In this document: positions 42,976 to 51,437 of the stretch, piece after piece
How the letters are laid out: each line of letters opens with the position of its first letter
Numbering within the stretch: the stretch's first letter is position 1
NCBI GenBank assembly: GCA_016191165.1
Contig: JACPPF010000118.1
Location: 1-64,000, forward strand
Length of the DNA stretch: 64,000 nucleotides
Direction: 5' to 3'
Source: Planctomycetota bacterium
GTDB lineage: Bacteria; Planctomycetota; Planctomycetia; Gemmatales; Gemmataceae
Made by a program: the position numbers and the translations under genes
Notes under the pieces: generated by a model
Told to the model about the DNA's origin: nothing
The model's input: the letters and a program-made list of their open reading frames with translations, nothing else
Databases searched by the model: none

Positions 42976-43631
42976 CAATTGGGAAGTGGAGGCCGGACGC
43001 CGCGAGCGCGCAGCTTCTCGGCGCGTTCGGCGATTTCGAGCTGGTTGGGATCGCGGGCCAGAATTTCCTGGTAGAGCACAAGCGAACGCTCCGGCATGCC
43101 CTGCAGCTCGTAAAGTATCGCCATTTCCGTGCGTGCCAGCCGGTTCTGGCCGTCCAGCGACAACGCCTGTTGCAGTCGTCGTTGGGCCAGGGGGTAGGCT
43201 TTCTCCTGACGCAAACGCCAGGCGTCGGCAACATAACCGTCAGCCGCGTTGGGATCCTTTTGCAGCCATTCCAGAATCTGTTGATTCGCTTCCACTGCCC
43301 GTCCCGTGCGGTACTTGAGCGATACGAGCGCAAGTCGGGCATCGCCGTGTTTCGGGTCGCGCTGGATGCAATATCCGTATAGCTCCTCCGCGTGCTTGGT
43401 GTCGCCGAGCCGATCGTAACATTGGGCCGCGTTGTAGATGAGCACCGGATCCTGTGGCCGAAAGGTCAGGGCGTAGTCGAAGCTATCCAGGGCATTGCGA
43501 TAATCCCCCTTGGCGAAAAGCTGGACACCGTCCTCGTTGTACATCATCCAGCGATCGCTGGGCGCGGACATACAGCCTGCCAGGGCAATCACCAGGCAAA
43601 CGGTCGCGATTTGTCGGCCACGGGAAAACAT
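42975..43631 (-). CDS. TPR lipoprotein
   Basis: A 218-aa protein. The signal with lipobox VIALAGCMSA gives a lipid-modified Cys20. About four to five tetratricopeptide repeats follow, for example YNEDGVQLFAKGDYRNALDS, IYNAAQCYDRLGDTKHAEEL and EMAILYELQGMPERSLVLY. TPRs mediate protein contacts, so this is probably an envelope scaffold or assembly factor. It is transcribed towards the kinase gene. Confidence 0.85.
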   Translation of the reverse strand: MFSRGRQIATVCLVIALAGCMSAPSDRWMMYNEDGVQLFAKGDYRNALDSFDYALTFRPQDPVLIYNAAQCYDRLGDTKHAEELYGYCIQRDPKHGDARLALVSLKYRTGRAVEANQQILEWLQKDPNAADGYVADAWRLRQEKAYPLAQRRLQQALSLDGQNRLARTEMAILYELQGMPERSLVLYQEILARDPNQLEIAERAEKLRARGVRPPLPN

Positions 43632-43740
43632 CGGGACTTCCTCCGAACTTCGCGTTCATACGCAAGGATCGGCAAAAAGGGAAGCCCGAAATGATGGAAA
43701 AATGGGGGGGACGGAGGGGAAGCGGAGCCTCCCGGCTGGC

Positions 43741-43763
43741 GTTCCCAGGCGGAGCCTGGGAAC
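43741..43763. terminator. hairpin downstream of rpsT
   Basis: Arms gttcccaggc (43741-43750) and gcctgggaac (43754-43763) enclose gga. It lies 11 bp past the stop of rpsT on the minus strand. Confidence 0.65.
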
Positions 43764-43774
43764 GAGGAAGCGGT

Positions 43775-44059
43775 CTAGCCGGCGACCGGCTGGGATTTCT
43801 TGTTGATCAGCCGGGCGATTTGCGATTTCTTTCGCGCGGCCGTGTTGCGATGGATGATGCCGCGCGCGGCGGCCTTGTCGAGTTTTTTCACGGCGACGGT
43901 GGCCTGCTTTTTGAGATCGTCGAGTTTGATTTCCTTGGCGTCGGCCACCTCGAACGTGGCCTTCAGCTGCTTTCTGAGAGTCTTCTTGACGGCGCGATTG
44001 TGGTCGCGCCGCTTGAGGTTCTGGCGGAGTCGCTTCTTGGCACTTTTCAGATGAGGCAT
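43775..44059 (-). CDS. rpsT: 30S ribosomal protein S20
   Basis: A 94-aa, strongly basic, all-helical ribosomal protein binding the 5' and 3' minor domains of 16S rRNA. The start MPHLKSAKKRLRQNLKRRDH and later AAARGIIHRNTAARKKSQIA are diagnostic for S20. The frame extends upstream to 44089, but Met at 44059 gives the exact family N-terminus and length. It is divergent from pssA. Confidence 0.95.
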   Translation of the reverse strand: MPHLKSAKKRLRQNLKRRDHNRAVKKTLRKQLKATFEVADAKEIKLDDLKKQATVAVKKLDKAAARGIIHRNTAARKKSQIARLINKKSQPVAG

Positions 44060-44249
44060 CGCGGGTCCTTCATTTTTGCAGGTTGACACGCCTTCTTTGG
44101 TCTGGCGGGAAATATCAATTTATCGGAAGGGCCGGGACTGGCAAGGAGATGAGCCGGCGGAAAGGCGGTTTTTGCTGGCGAAACTCCACCGCGTCCGGTA
44201 TGTTGTATTTGTCGTCAGGTTTCGGGTCCAACCCAGCAGGATCGCCGCC

Positions 44250-45101
44250 GTGAAGAAAATTGCCGTGCTGCCGACGTTGCTCACGCTGGGCAACGGGATT
44301 TGTGGACTGGTCTCGATCGCATTCGCCAGCAAGATCACGCCCGAGACCGCGCTCGCGGTCAACGAGGCGAATTTCGCCTGGGCCGGCTGGTTCATCCTGT
44401 TCGGCATGGTCTTCGACGTGCTTGACGGCTATGTCGCCCGCCTTTCCAAAACCGCCAGCGATTTCGGCGGCGAACTCGACAGCCTGTGCGACGTGGTCAC
44501 GTTCGGCGTGACGCCCGCGTTTTTGCTGCTCAAGCTCGGCCCAGGCTGGGAGCCGAGCGCGTTTCTGCATCAGGTGGTCGCGGGCATCGCCGCCCTTTAT
44601 TTCGCGTGTGCCTCGATACGGCTGGCGCGGTTCAACGTCGAGAACAATCCTGACCCCGGCAGTCACAAACGGTTCCGCGGGTTGCCCTCTCCGGGCGCCG
44701 CGGGGTGCATTGCCGCGCTGGCGATTCTACGCGGCGAATTCGTGGCGGCACTCGATACCCGGCTCAATATCGATCAAGAAGCGGCGCGGGTTCTCATCAT
44801 CAAGGCGGTCGAAATCCTGGCGCCAATCGGCGCGCTGGTCGTGGCCCTGTTGATGGTGTCCAACGTTCCTTATCCGCACCTCACCGGCAAGATCCTGCGC
44901 GGCAAGCGGCACATCGGTCACCTGATTCAGGTTCTCCTGGCGGGCATTATCCTTTTGATGTTCCGTTCGCTGGCTCCGCTTTTGGTGTTCTGGATTTACG
45001 CGTTCGTTTTCCCGATGCGGTCGCTGGTCGTGCGCAACCTGCGCCCGGACACGAATGCCGAGCCGCCCAAAATGGATGAACACGCGCCGCCGCAGGTCTG
45101 A
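44250..45101 (+). CDS. pssA: CDP-diacylglycerol--serine O-phosphatidyltransferase
   Basis: A 283-aa multi-pass membrane enzyme making phosphatidylserine, precursor of phosphatidylethanolamine. The CDP-alcohol phosphotransferase signature D-G-x2-A-R-x8-G-x3-D-x3-D is complete in DGYVARLSKTASDFGGELDS plus the next CD. The start is probably the GTG at 44250 (VKKIAVLPTLLTLGNG) with AGGA upstream. The frame runs back to 44076, but that sequence is charged, unlike any known extension. About eight hydrophobic segments are present. Confidence 0.92.
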   Translation: MKKIAVLPTLLTLGNGICGLVSIAFASKITPETALAVNEANFAWAGWFILFGMVFDVLDGYVARLSKTASDFGGELDSLCDVVTFGVTPAFLLLKLGPGWEPSAFLHQVVAGIAALYFACASIRLARFNVENNPDPGSHKRFRGLPSPGAAGCIAALAILRGEFVAALDTRLNIDQEAARVLIIKAVEILAPIGALVVALLMVSNVPYPHLTGKILRGKRHIGHLIQVLLAGIILLMFRSLAPLLVFWIYAFVFPMRSLVVRNLRPDTNAEPPKMDEHAPPQV

Positions 45102-45108
45102 GGCCAGA

Positions 45109-45186
45109 CGCCCTGGGTAAGCGCAGCGAACCCCGGGGATCGCGCACCTTTCCTCCCCGGGGTTCGCTGCGCTCACCCCGGGACTT
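45109..45186. repeat. large gagcgcagcga-type palindrome between pssA and ribE
   Basis: Arms gcgcagcgaaccccgggga and tccccggggttcgctgcgc enclose a loop with tcgcgcacctt. The outer ends also pair (ccctgggt / accccggga, imperfect). It lies 7 bp after pssA and 9 bp before riboflavin synthase, and is a probable terminator or processing site. Confidence 0.75.
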
Positions 45187-45194
45187 GGGCTGAC

Positions 45195-45803
45195 ATGTTC
45201 ACCGGCCTGGTCGAAACCCTGGGAACCGTGCGCGAGGCCGCCCCCGACGGCGCGGGCACACTTCTTCGCATCGAGGAACCCACCGTCGCGCTGGACCTGC
45301 CGCTGGGCGCCTCCGTTGCCGTCAACGGCGTCTGCCTCACGGTGGTCGCCGCCGACGGGAGCACGTTCGCGTTCCAGGCCGGCCCGGAAACACTCAGGCT
45401 CACCAACCTCGGCGAACTCAGGCCCGGTACGAAAGTCAACCTCGAACGCGCCCTGCGGGTCGGCGATCGGCTCGGCGGGCACATCGTGCAGGGACACGTG
45501 GACGGCGTCGGTACGATCGACGGGCGCGAGCGTCAAGCCGACTGGGAAACCGTCTGGTTCGCGTGCCCGCAAGACCTGACGCGCCAGATGATCCGCAAGG
45601 GCTCCATCACCGTGGACGGCGTGAGCCTCACTCTCGTCGATGTCGAACCGGGCCGATTCAGCGTCGCCCTCATCCCGCACACGATGAGCATGACCACCCT
45701 CGGCTTCAAACAACCGGGTGAAATGGTCAACCTCGAAATTGACCTGTTTGCGAAGTATGTGTTCAAGTGCCTCGAGCAAATGAACCTGCCAGCGATCAGG
45801 TGA
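45195..45803 (+). CDS. ribE: riboflavin synthase, alpha chain
   Basis: A 202-aa enzyme that dismutates two 6,7-dimethyl-8-ribityllumazine molecules into riboflavin. It shows the internal duplication of two lumazine-binding barrels: MFTGLVETLGTV, ASVAVNGVCLTVV, then IVQGHVDGVGTI and GSITVDGVSLTLVDV, and the C-terminal trimerisation helix YVFKCLEQM. Full family length. It starts 12 bp before rsmA on the same strand, so the two may be co-transcribed. Confidence 0.95.
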   Translation: MFTGLVETLGTVREAAPDGAGTLLRIEEPTVALDLPLGASVAVNGVCLTVVAADGSTFAFQAGPETLRLTNLGELRPGTKVNLERALRVGDRLGGHIVQGHVDGVGTIDGRERQADWETVWFACPQDLTRQMIRKGSITVDGVSLTLVDVEPGRFSVALIPHTMSMTTLGFKQPGEMVNLEIDLFAKYVFKCLEQMNLPAIR

Positions 45804-45815
45804 TACAATATTAGC

Positions 45816-46736
45816 ATGAACCACGACCCCGTATCTCATCCCGCTCCGCGGCAAACGCTTTCGTACCTGCGAAGTCTTTTTGAAAGCCATCGGCTGCACC
45901 CCAAGAGCAAGCTTGGGCAGAACTTCCTGATCGACCTCAACCTCATCGACTTCATCGTCCGCGCCGCCGAATTGACGCGCGCCGACCTGGCGTTCGAGGT
46001 CGGCACCGGCACCGGCAGCATGACCGCCCAGCTCGCGAGTCTTGCCGGGTCTGTACTCACCGTCGAGATCGACCCCGCCTTTTTTGAGTTGGCGCGCGAG
46101 ACCGTGCAGGACCACGCCAACGTCCGCATGTTGCTGGCGGACGCCCTCAAGAACAAGAATCAACTCAACCCTGATCTATTAAGCGCACTCGAAGAAACGC
46201 GCGCGACCTATCGGCCTGAGCGTGTCAAACTGGTCGCCAACCTGCCTTACGCCGTCGCCACGCCGGTCATCTCCAACCTGCTGATCGCAGGAGTTGACCT
46301 TGAGCGCATGATCGTCACGGTGCAATGGGAAATCGCCGAGAAGCTGATCGCCAGGCCGGGCACCAAGGAATACGGCGCCCTGGCGGTGCTGGTGCAAAGT
46401 CTCGCGGACGTGGAGGTGCTGCGCAAGCTTGGGCCGACGGTATTTTGGCCCAAGCCAAAGGTCGATTCGGGGATCGCACGTATCGTCCCCAATGCGGAGA
46501 AACGCCAGCGGATTCCCGATGTCCCGCGATTCAGGAATTTCCTGCGCGACCTGTATTCGCATCGGCGCAAGAACCTGCGCGGCGGTTTGATCAGCATGAC
46601 GGGCAGCCAGCACCAGAAGACCGTGGTGGACGCCAAACTCGCCGAATTGGGCTACGCGGGGACCGAGCGTGCCGAGACGCTGTCGATTGAACAGCACCTC
46701 CAGTTGTGCGCGGCGTTCGGCGATGCCCCGGGGTGA
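45816..46736 (+). CDS. rsmA: 16S rRNA (adenine(1518)/(1519)-N6)-dimethyltransferase
   Basis: A 306-aa SAM-dependent enzyme (KsgA) that dimethylates two adenines in helix 45 of 16S rRNA during small-subunit maturation. Signatures are KLGQNFLIDLNLIDFIV, AFEVGTGTGSMTAQLA for SAM, VEIDPAF and the catalytic NLPYAVATPV. The C-terminal domain has VFWPKPKVDSGIARI and SHRRKNLRGGL. The last codons (DAPG) and TGA stop derive from a palindromic repeat that starts within the gene. Confidence 0.94.
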   Translation: MNHDPVSHPAPRQTLSYLRSLFESHRLHPKSKLGQNFLIDLNLIDFIVRAAELTRADLAFEVGTGTGSMTAQLASLAGSVLTVEIDPAFFELARETVQDHANVRMLLADALKNKNQLNPDLLSALEETRATYRPERVKLVANLPYAVATPVISNLLIAGVDLERMIVTVQWEIAEKLIARPGTKEYGALAVLVQSLADVEVLRKLGPTVFWPKPKVDSGIARIVPNAEKRQRIPDVPRFRNFLRDLYSHRRKNLRGGLISMTGSQHQKTVVDAKLAELGYAGTERAETLSIEQHLQLCAAFGDAPG

Positions 46737-46760
46737 GCGCGGCGAACCCCTGGGTTCCCG
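46727..46760. repeat. gagcgcagcga-type repeat supplying the rsmA stop
   Basis: The stretch ccccggggtgagcgcggcga continuing acccctggg contains the TGA (46734-46736) that ends rsmA. It is the same family as at 42890 and 45109, but this copy is shorter. Confidence 0.65.
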
Positions 46761-46779
46761 TGCGCCCGATCCCGAGGCT

Positions 46780-49146
46780 TCAAAAATCATCGTCATCGAA
46801 TTCGTCGTAAAACGCGTCCTCGTCCTCGTCCTCGTCGCCGAACATCGGGCCGAAGCCGCCGCTGTTGAAGAAGTTGTCGAACATGTCCATCATCCCCGGA
46901 CGGCGGGAGTTCAATTCGGTGATGATCTTTTCTTTTTCCTTGATCTCTTCCATGAATTGTTGCTGCAATTCGCCACGCGGCATCTGCTCGATGAGCCGGC
47001 GGGCGTCATCGAGATGCTCGCGGGCCAGGTGGGTCTTGGGATTGCGGGCGTCGCTGTCCATGAGATAGTAGTCGACAAAAGAAAGGCGGAAGAACACGCT
47101 TTTGAGAAATTGCCTGCGCGCGTGCTGAAGGCAATTGAACCAGGGCTTGCGCGCGCCCAGGACCTGCAAGCCACGGCACATGCGTTCGAGCTGCGCCTCG
47201 TTGAATTCGTGTAGACGAAGGCCTTCGAGAAACTTGAGGATCGTCTTTTCCTGCGTCTTTTGGCCGTGGAACGTGTCGTCGTGGGTCAGGCGCTGCTGGG
47301 CGGCGGCTTCGAGGAGAACGAGAATCTCGCCCGGCGTCGGCGCTTGCGCCAGCGCCTCTTTCAGTTTCTGAGCGATCTGCTTTTTCTCCTTGGCGGATAG
47401 CTTGGCGCGTACGCTCTCGCCGACCAGGGCGTAGCGGCAGGCGAGGCGTTGATCGGTTTCCGCGAGGGCCAGCGCGATCAACTCCTCCGCCCGGGTCGGA
47501 TTGGCGGCCTTGATCTCGGCGACGGCCCACTGGCACAGGATCGGCGTTTTCGTTCCCTCGGATAACTTGAGCGCTTGCTGATACTGTTCGCGTGCGTCAT
47601 CGAATTTCTTGGCGATGGTCAGCGAAACGCCGAAGATCCGCCGCGCCCGCGCCAGATCGCCGCGCAGGGTCTGATCGAGCGGGTTGATCTGAATCGCCTT
47701 TTCAAAATACTCCAACGCCTTCTTGAAGTCGCGTGTGTCCAGGCACAACTCGCCCAGCGCCTCCAACGTCTCGGCATGATCGGGGAAGCGTTTGAGCAGC
47801 TCCGCGCCCAGCTTTTTGGCCTTGGGCAGCTTCTTCGCCTGGCGGTAGAGCAGAAACAGGTCGCGATATGCCTCAAGACGATCGGGCCCCAGTTTGATCG
47901 ATTGCTCCAGACATTCTTCCGCACTGGGCTTGAGCGGTCCGGTATGCGCGGCAAAGAGGTCAAAGAGCGGGTTGCCCGAATGGCGACGCCGCTTGCGAAA
48001 CGGCCCCGCGTTTTCCGCCATGCGCTGCCAGATCAGGGCCTGGACGCGCCGGGTCGAATCGCCTGGCCAAGCCTGAGGAATCTCGTCGATTTGTCGGATG
48101 AAATTCTGCCAGGCCTTGTGAGCTTCGGGCCACATGCCGCGCGATTCCAGGGCGAGAGCTTCGAGTCGAAAGCCCTGTGGATCGTCGTGGGGGAAGCCAA
48201 AAACGCGAATAAAACGTTCGATGTCCTCCGGTTCGCCATTGTCGACGATGGCCCAAAAGAAGCAATGCCCCAGGCGAGGCAACAGATCGGGGAAGTCACG
48301 CTTCAGGAGGCGGACGATTTCCTCCCCCTTGCGGAACGCCCTGGCCAGGCTTTCGAGGTTCAGCAATTCGCGCAACTCCCGAAGCATGGGGGCGAAGGCG
48401 ACGCCCTGCTGTTGCATCATTTTCGCGCGCAATTTCTGCTGAATCGCCACGGGCTGGGCGTTGAAAAAGCCAGGATCAATCTTGGCTCGCAACGGCGCGC
48501 ATACCCGGTAGGGAAGGCGCGTCGGGTCGAGCCGTTGCCAGTTTTCGATGGCCCGGGCGTCATCCTCGCCATAGTGCGCGAGCAGACCGCGCAGGAGAAG
48601 CTTCCATTCCAGGAACGGAGATTGCAGCCCGATGTTTTGCAGGGCTGCGCGAGCGTCGTCGTCGCGATTGGCTTCGTAGTGGGCGAACGCCTGCATGATC
48701 CAATCGAACGGCGCCTGCTGCTCGGCGGGGAGGCCGGTCCTGCCGGCGGGTCCCTTGGCGACGGCGCCGTCAACGACGTGATGCAGGACGCCCAGACGCT
48801 GTTCGGGTTCTTGAAGGCTATTGATGACGCCCAGCGCCTGGGTGGCGGCTCCGCATTGCGCGAGGCACTGGGCCACGGCGGCGATGAACTCGGGAGAACC
48901 GCCCAGCGCCAGGGCATTGTTGAAAACCGTGACGGCGTCCCCGGTCGAGCCCTGCGTTTGAAGTTGCCGGCCGCGCTCCAGCGTCACCTGACGCAGCAAT
49001 TCGCGGCGTTCTTCGGTCTGCTCGAGCTTGTAGTATTGGCGCGTCAAGTCCAGCGCTTGCTGGGTCCGGCCTTCTTGGCGGGCCCTGGCGATGCGCTCGT
49101 GGAGCGGACGTTCGGCGATCGTTTGCGTCTTGTGTTTCTTGGACAT
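46780..49146 (-). CDS. large TPR-repeat protein with acidic tail
   Basis: A 788-aa cytoplasmic-looking protein with no signal peptide. It has a basic N-terminus, degenerate helical repeats through the first 400 residues, and clear tetratricopeptide repeats near 440-560 (LEAYRDLFLLYRQAKKLPKA, TLEALGELCLDTRDFKKALE). The C-terminus has a phenylalanine/glycine-rich stretch (MFDNFFNSGGFGPMFG) and an Asp/Glu-rich tail. The domain order suggests an interaction platform. No enzyme motif was found. Confidence 0.8.
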   Translation of the reverse strand: MSKKHKTQTIAERPLHERIARARQEGRTQQALDLTRQYYKLEQTEERRELLRQVTLERGRQLQTQGSTGDAVTVFNNALALGGSPEFIAAVAQCLAQCGAATQALGVINSLQEPEQRLGVLHHVVDGAVAKGPAGRTGLPAEQQAPFDWIMQAFAHYEANRDDDARAALQNIGLQSPFLEWKLLLRGLLAHYGEDDARAIENWQRLDPTRLPYRVCAPLRAKIDPGFFNAQPVAIQQKLRAKMMQQQGVAFAPMLRELRELLNLESLARAFRKGEEIVRLLKRDFPDLLPRLGHCFFWAIVDNGEPEDIERFIRVFGFPHDDPQGFRLEALALESRGMWPEAHKAWQNFIRQIDEIPQAWPGDSTRRVQALIWQRMAENAGPFRKRRRHSGNPLFDLFAAHTGPLKPSAEECLEQSIKLGPDRLEAYRDLFLLYRQAKKLPKAKKLGAELLKRFPDHAETLEALGELCLDTRDFKKALEYFEKAIQINPLDQTLRGDLARARRIFGVSLTIAKKFDDAREQYQQALKLSEGTKTPILCQWAVAEIKAANPTRAEELIALALAETDQRLACRYALVGESVRAKLSAKEKKQIAQKLKEALAQAPTPGEILVLLEAAAQQRLTHDDTFHGQKTQEKTILKFLEGLRLHEFNEAQLERMCRGLQVLGARKPWFNCLQHARRQFLKSVFFRLSFVDYYLMDSDARNPKTHLAREHLDDARRLIEQMPRGELQQQFMEEIKEKEKIITELNSRRPGMMDMFDNFFNSGGFGPMFGDEDEDEDAFYDEFDDDDF

Positions 49147-49243
49147 GGAACAATCCTTGTCAGTGCGTCCGGTGACCGGGTTTCTTCAACCGCGGACGTC
49201 GCCCGAACGCGCGCGGGATTGCGGGATAGTGTACGGAAAAATG

Positions 49244-50167
49244 TCAGGGAATTGCAGGTCGCGATTGACAGAGTTGTGCTCCCGAAAAGAAATAGAGCAG
49301 CACCTCGGTGGTCTCGGTTTCGACGAAACCGAGCGAACGGTACAGGTCAAGGGCCGGCGTGTTGCGCGCATCCACCGCCAGGGTCAGACGTGTCGCAATT
49401 TGGTTACGCACCACGTCGAGGGCGTGTCGCATCATGGCGCGGGCCAGGCCGCGGCGGCGGAAAGCCGGGACGACCCCCAGGTAGGCCAGCTCCCAGGTCA
49501 AGCCGTCAAGCATCTCGGCCAGCATCACGACACCGATGGGTTGCGCATCGATTCGCGCAAGCCACCAGAAATCGGGATTGAATTTCCCCTGCCCACGGTG
49601 CCCCGCGAGAATCTCGTCCATCGATCGGGCGCCGTTCAACTCTGGACAGTCCAGGGTGCCATCATAGGTGCTTTCGAGCGTTGCCAGGAACTCCGGCTGA
49701 AGGGCGGGACGGAAGGCGTCGAATCGCAATGCAGGCGCTGCCGAGACATTCGACCCGCGCAAGTCATGCTCGAGCTGGCATAGACGCGTGACCTGGTGAA
49801 ACCCGGCGCCAAGCAACGGTGCGGCATGGACCAGCTCCGCCGCATGCGCGGTGGCCTGGGCGATCTTGCAACCGTTGGATCGGGCCCAGTCAAGGCCGGT
49901 TCGCACCAGGGCCTCGGCACACTCTTCCTGGGCCACGGGGAGCCAAAAGAAGCACGCATTGCCCGCGAGCGCGACGCAGACTTGCACGCCGGCAAGGAGC
50001 GGACCCGAACGCGCCACGAAGATGCCGCGCGGGTCGAGCGCCTCGCCCGCGAGCAGGCTCATCGCATGTTGCAGGCGGTCCTCGCGGTCCGCGTCGGCCA
50101 CGCGCGCGAGGGCGAGCCGCATGGCGGGGACCCAGTCGGTGCGACGCAAAGGCTCAATATGAAACAT
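49244..50167 (-). CDS. GNAT-family N-acetyltransferase
   Basis: A 307-aa protein. The C-terminal GNAT domain has the acetyl-CoA pyrophosphate loop VVPAFRRRGLARAMM and the late strand LTLAVDARNTPALDLYRSLGF. The N-terminal half is a second, weaker GNAT-like region (RTGLDWARSNGCKIAQATAH), so it may be a tandem GNAT in which only the second half is catalytic. Substrate unknown. Confidence 0.85.
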   Translation of the reverse strand: MFHIEPLRRTDWVPAMRLALARVADADREDRLQHAMSLLAGEALDPRGIFVARSGPLLAGVQVCVALAGNACFFWLPVAQEECAEALVRTGLDWARSNGCKIAQATAHAAELVHAAPLLGAGFHQVTRLCQLEHDLRGSNVSAAPALRFDAFRPALQPEFLATLESTYDGTLDCPELNGARSMDEILAGHRGQGKFNPDFWWLARIDAQPIGVVMLAEMLDGLTWELAYLGVVPAFRRRGLARAMMRHALDVVRNQIATRLTLAVDARNTPALDLYRSLGFVETETTEVLLYFFSGAQLCQSRPAIP

Positions 50168-50212
50168 TGCTACAAGCCCGCGGCAAGAGCAGGCGAGGCG
50201 GGGAGATGGAAG

Positions 50213-50686
50213 TTATTTTTTCCCGTTGCCGTTGCCATTGACATGCCCGTTGCCATTGGTATGCCCGTTCGTGCGGACTTTGCTCATGGTCAACAGGTTG
50301 CCGGGGGGATGGACGATGACCTCGGTCATGTAATGGCGCATGAGGAAGATGCCACGACCGCAGGGGCGCTCGAGGTTCTCGTCGGCGAGCGGGTCCGGGA
50401 GGTCTTCCGGATCGTAGCCGGGGCCTTCGTCGGCGATATCGATGTCAAAGCGATGGGGCTGGATGCAAAAGCGGACCTGGACTTTTTTGCCCTGGTCCAT
50501 CTGGTTGCCGTGTTTGATGGCGTTGACGATCGCCTCCTCCAGCGCCAGTCGGATGCCGAAGATCTCGCGATCTTCAAAGGCACACTGCCGAAGCTGGGTT
50601 TCAATGATGTCCTGAAGGTTGCGTGCTTCGTTGAGATCGCTGGGGATAACGAATTCAACGGATCCGTCCGGCTCACGGGATTGCAT
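50213..50686 (-). CDS. anti-sigma factor kinase, RsbW/SpoIIAB-like HATPase
   Basis: A 157-aa GHKL ATPase. The N box is LALEEAIVNAIKHGN, the G1 box IADEGPGYDP and the G2 box CGRGIFLM, the usual set for Ser kinases of partner-switching modules. The tail is an unusual Gly/Asn-rich segment (NGHTNGNGHVNGNGNGKK) coded by repetitive DNA. The ATG at 50686 with GAGG 6 nt upstream was preferred to the TTG at 50698. It would phosphorylate the STAS protein encoded 212 bp upstream on the same strand. Confidence 0.88.
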   Translation of the reverse strand: MQSREPDGSVEFVIPSDLNEARNLQDIIETQLRQCAFEDREIFGIRLALEEAIVNAIKHGNQMDQGKKVQVRFCIQPHRFDIDIADEGPGYDPEDLPDPLADENLERPCGRGIFLMRHYMTEVIVHPPGNLLTMSKVRTNGHTNGNGHVNGNGNGKK

Positions 50687-50897
50687 AAACGACCTCAAAA
50701 ACCGCGGGGCGATGAAATGGAGGTCCCCTTCTCAAACTCGGCGTGCGTGATCCGAAGTACCTTGAGCCACGCCGAGAAATTCCTCAAAAAAAACGGCCGG
50801 GAAGACTCCCGGAGAAATACTTAACCAATGACGTGTTATAAAACCATTATAGCGAACGCTTAAGGAAAAAGTAAACAGCAAAACCGCCCGCCGGCCG

Positions 50898-51260
50898 TTA
50901 AAACGACTGGAGAGCGGTTTGTTCGTCCTTGATGATGTTGAACAGCTTGTTGAGTTTCGTTATTTCGAAGACCTCGAAGATATCGTCATTGATGTTGCAC
51001 ATGACGAGTTTTCCGCCGCTGGTATTGACCTTCTTGTTCAACGTGATGAACTTGCCCAGCGCGGCGCTGGAGAGGTATTCAACGTTGGAGAAGTTCAGCA
51101 GAACCTTTTTCCGACCCAGCTCATCGACCAGGCTGAAAAGGTCCTCGCCGATTTTTTGGATGTTCTGCTCGTCGAGGATTTTCTTATCGATAAAATTGAC
51201 CACGGTAATCTCGCCATAGTCTTCGACTTCGAGTCGCCGGCGCTTGGGTTGGGTGGACAT
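50898..51260 (-). CDS. STAS-domain anti-sigma factor antagonist
   Basis: A 120-aa STAS protein similar to SpoIIAA/RsbV. Motif FSNVEYLSSAALGKFITL holds the phosphorylatable Ser, and the fold includes GKLVMCNINDDIFEVFEIT. When dephosphorylated it would bind the anti-sigma kinase and free a sigma factor or other target. The Met at 51260 gives the usual length; the upstream frame to 51308 is Arg-rich and unlike the family. Confidence 0.9.
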   Translation of the reverse strand: MSTQPKRRRLEVEDYGEITVVNFIDKKILDEQNIQKIGEDLFSLVDELGRKKVLLNFSNVEYLSSAALGKFITLNKKVNTSGGKLVMCNINDDIFEVFEITKLNKLFNIIKDEQTALQSF

Positions 51261-51437
51261 GAATCGCCTCCTTCGACGCGCATTCCCCGTCGTGGGCCAG
51301 GATTGCAAGAGAATCGCATCGGCACTCCCATGTTAAGGCCTTGATCGGCCTTGTCAAGTAATTTTCAAGCGAAAATGCCGAAATTCCAGCCGAGCTGAGA
51401 GCAGGGAGCGCGGACAAAAAAAGAATCGCAATTATCC

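Noticed and set aside
47575-49581. 668-codon plus-strand frame opposite the TPR gene
   Set aside because: Long antisense frames are common in high-GC genes. The minus strand carries clear TPR repeats.
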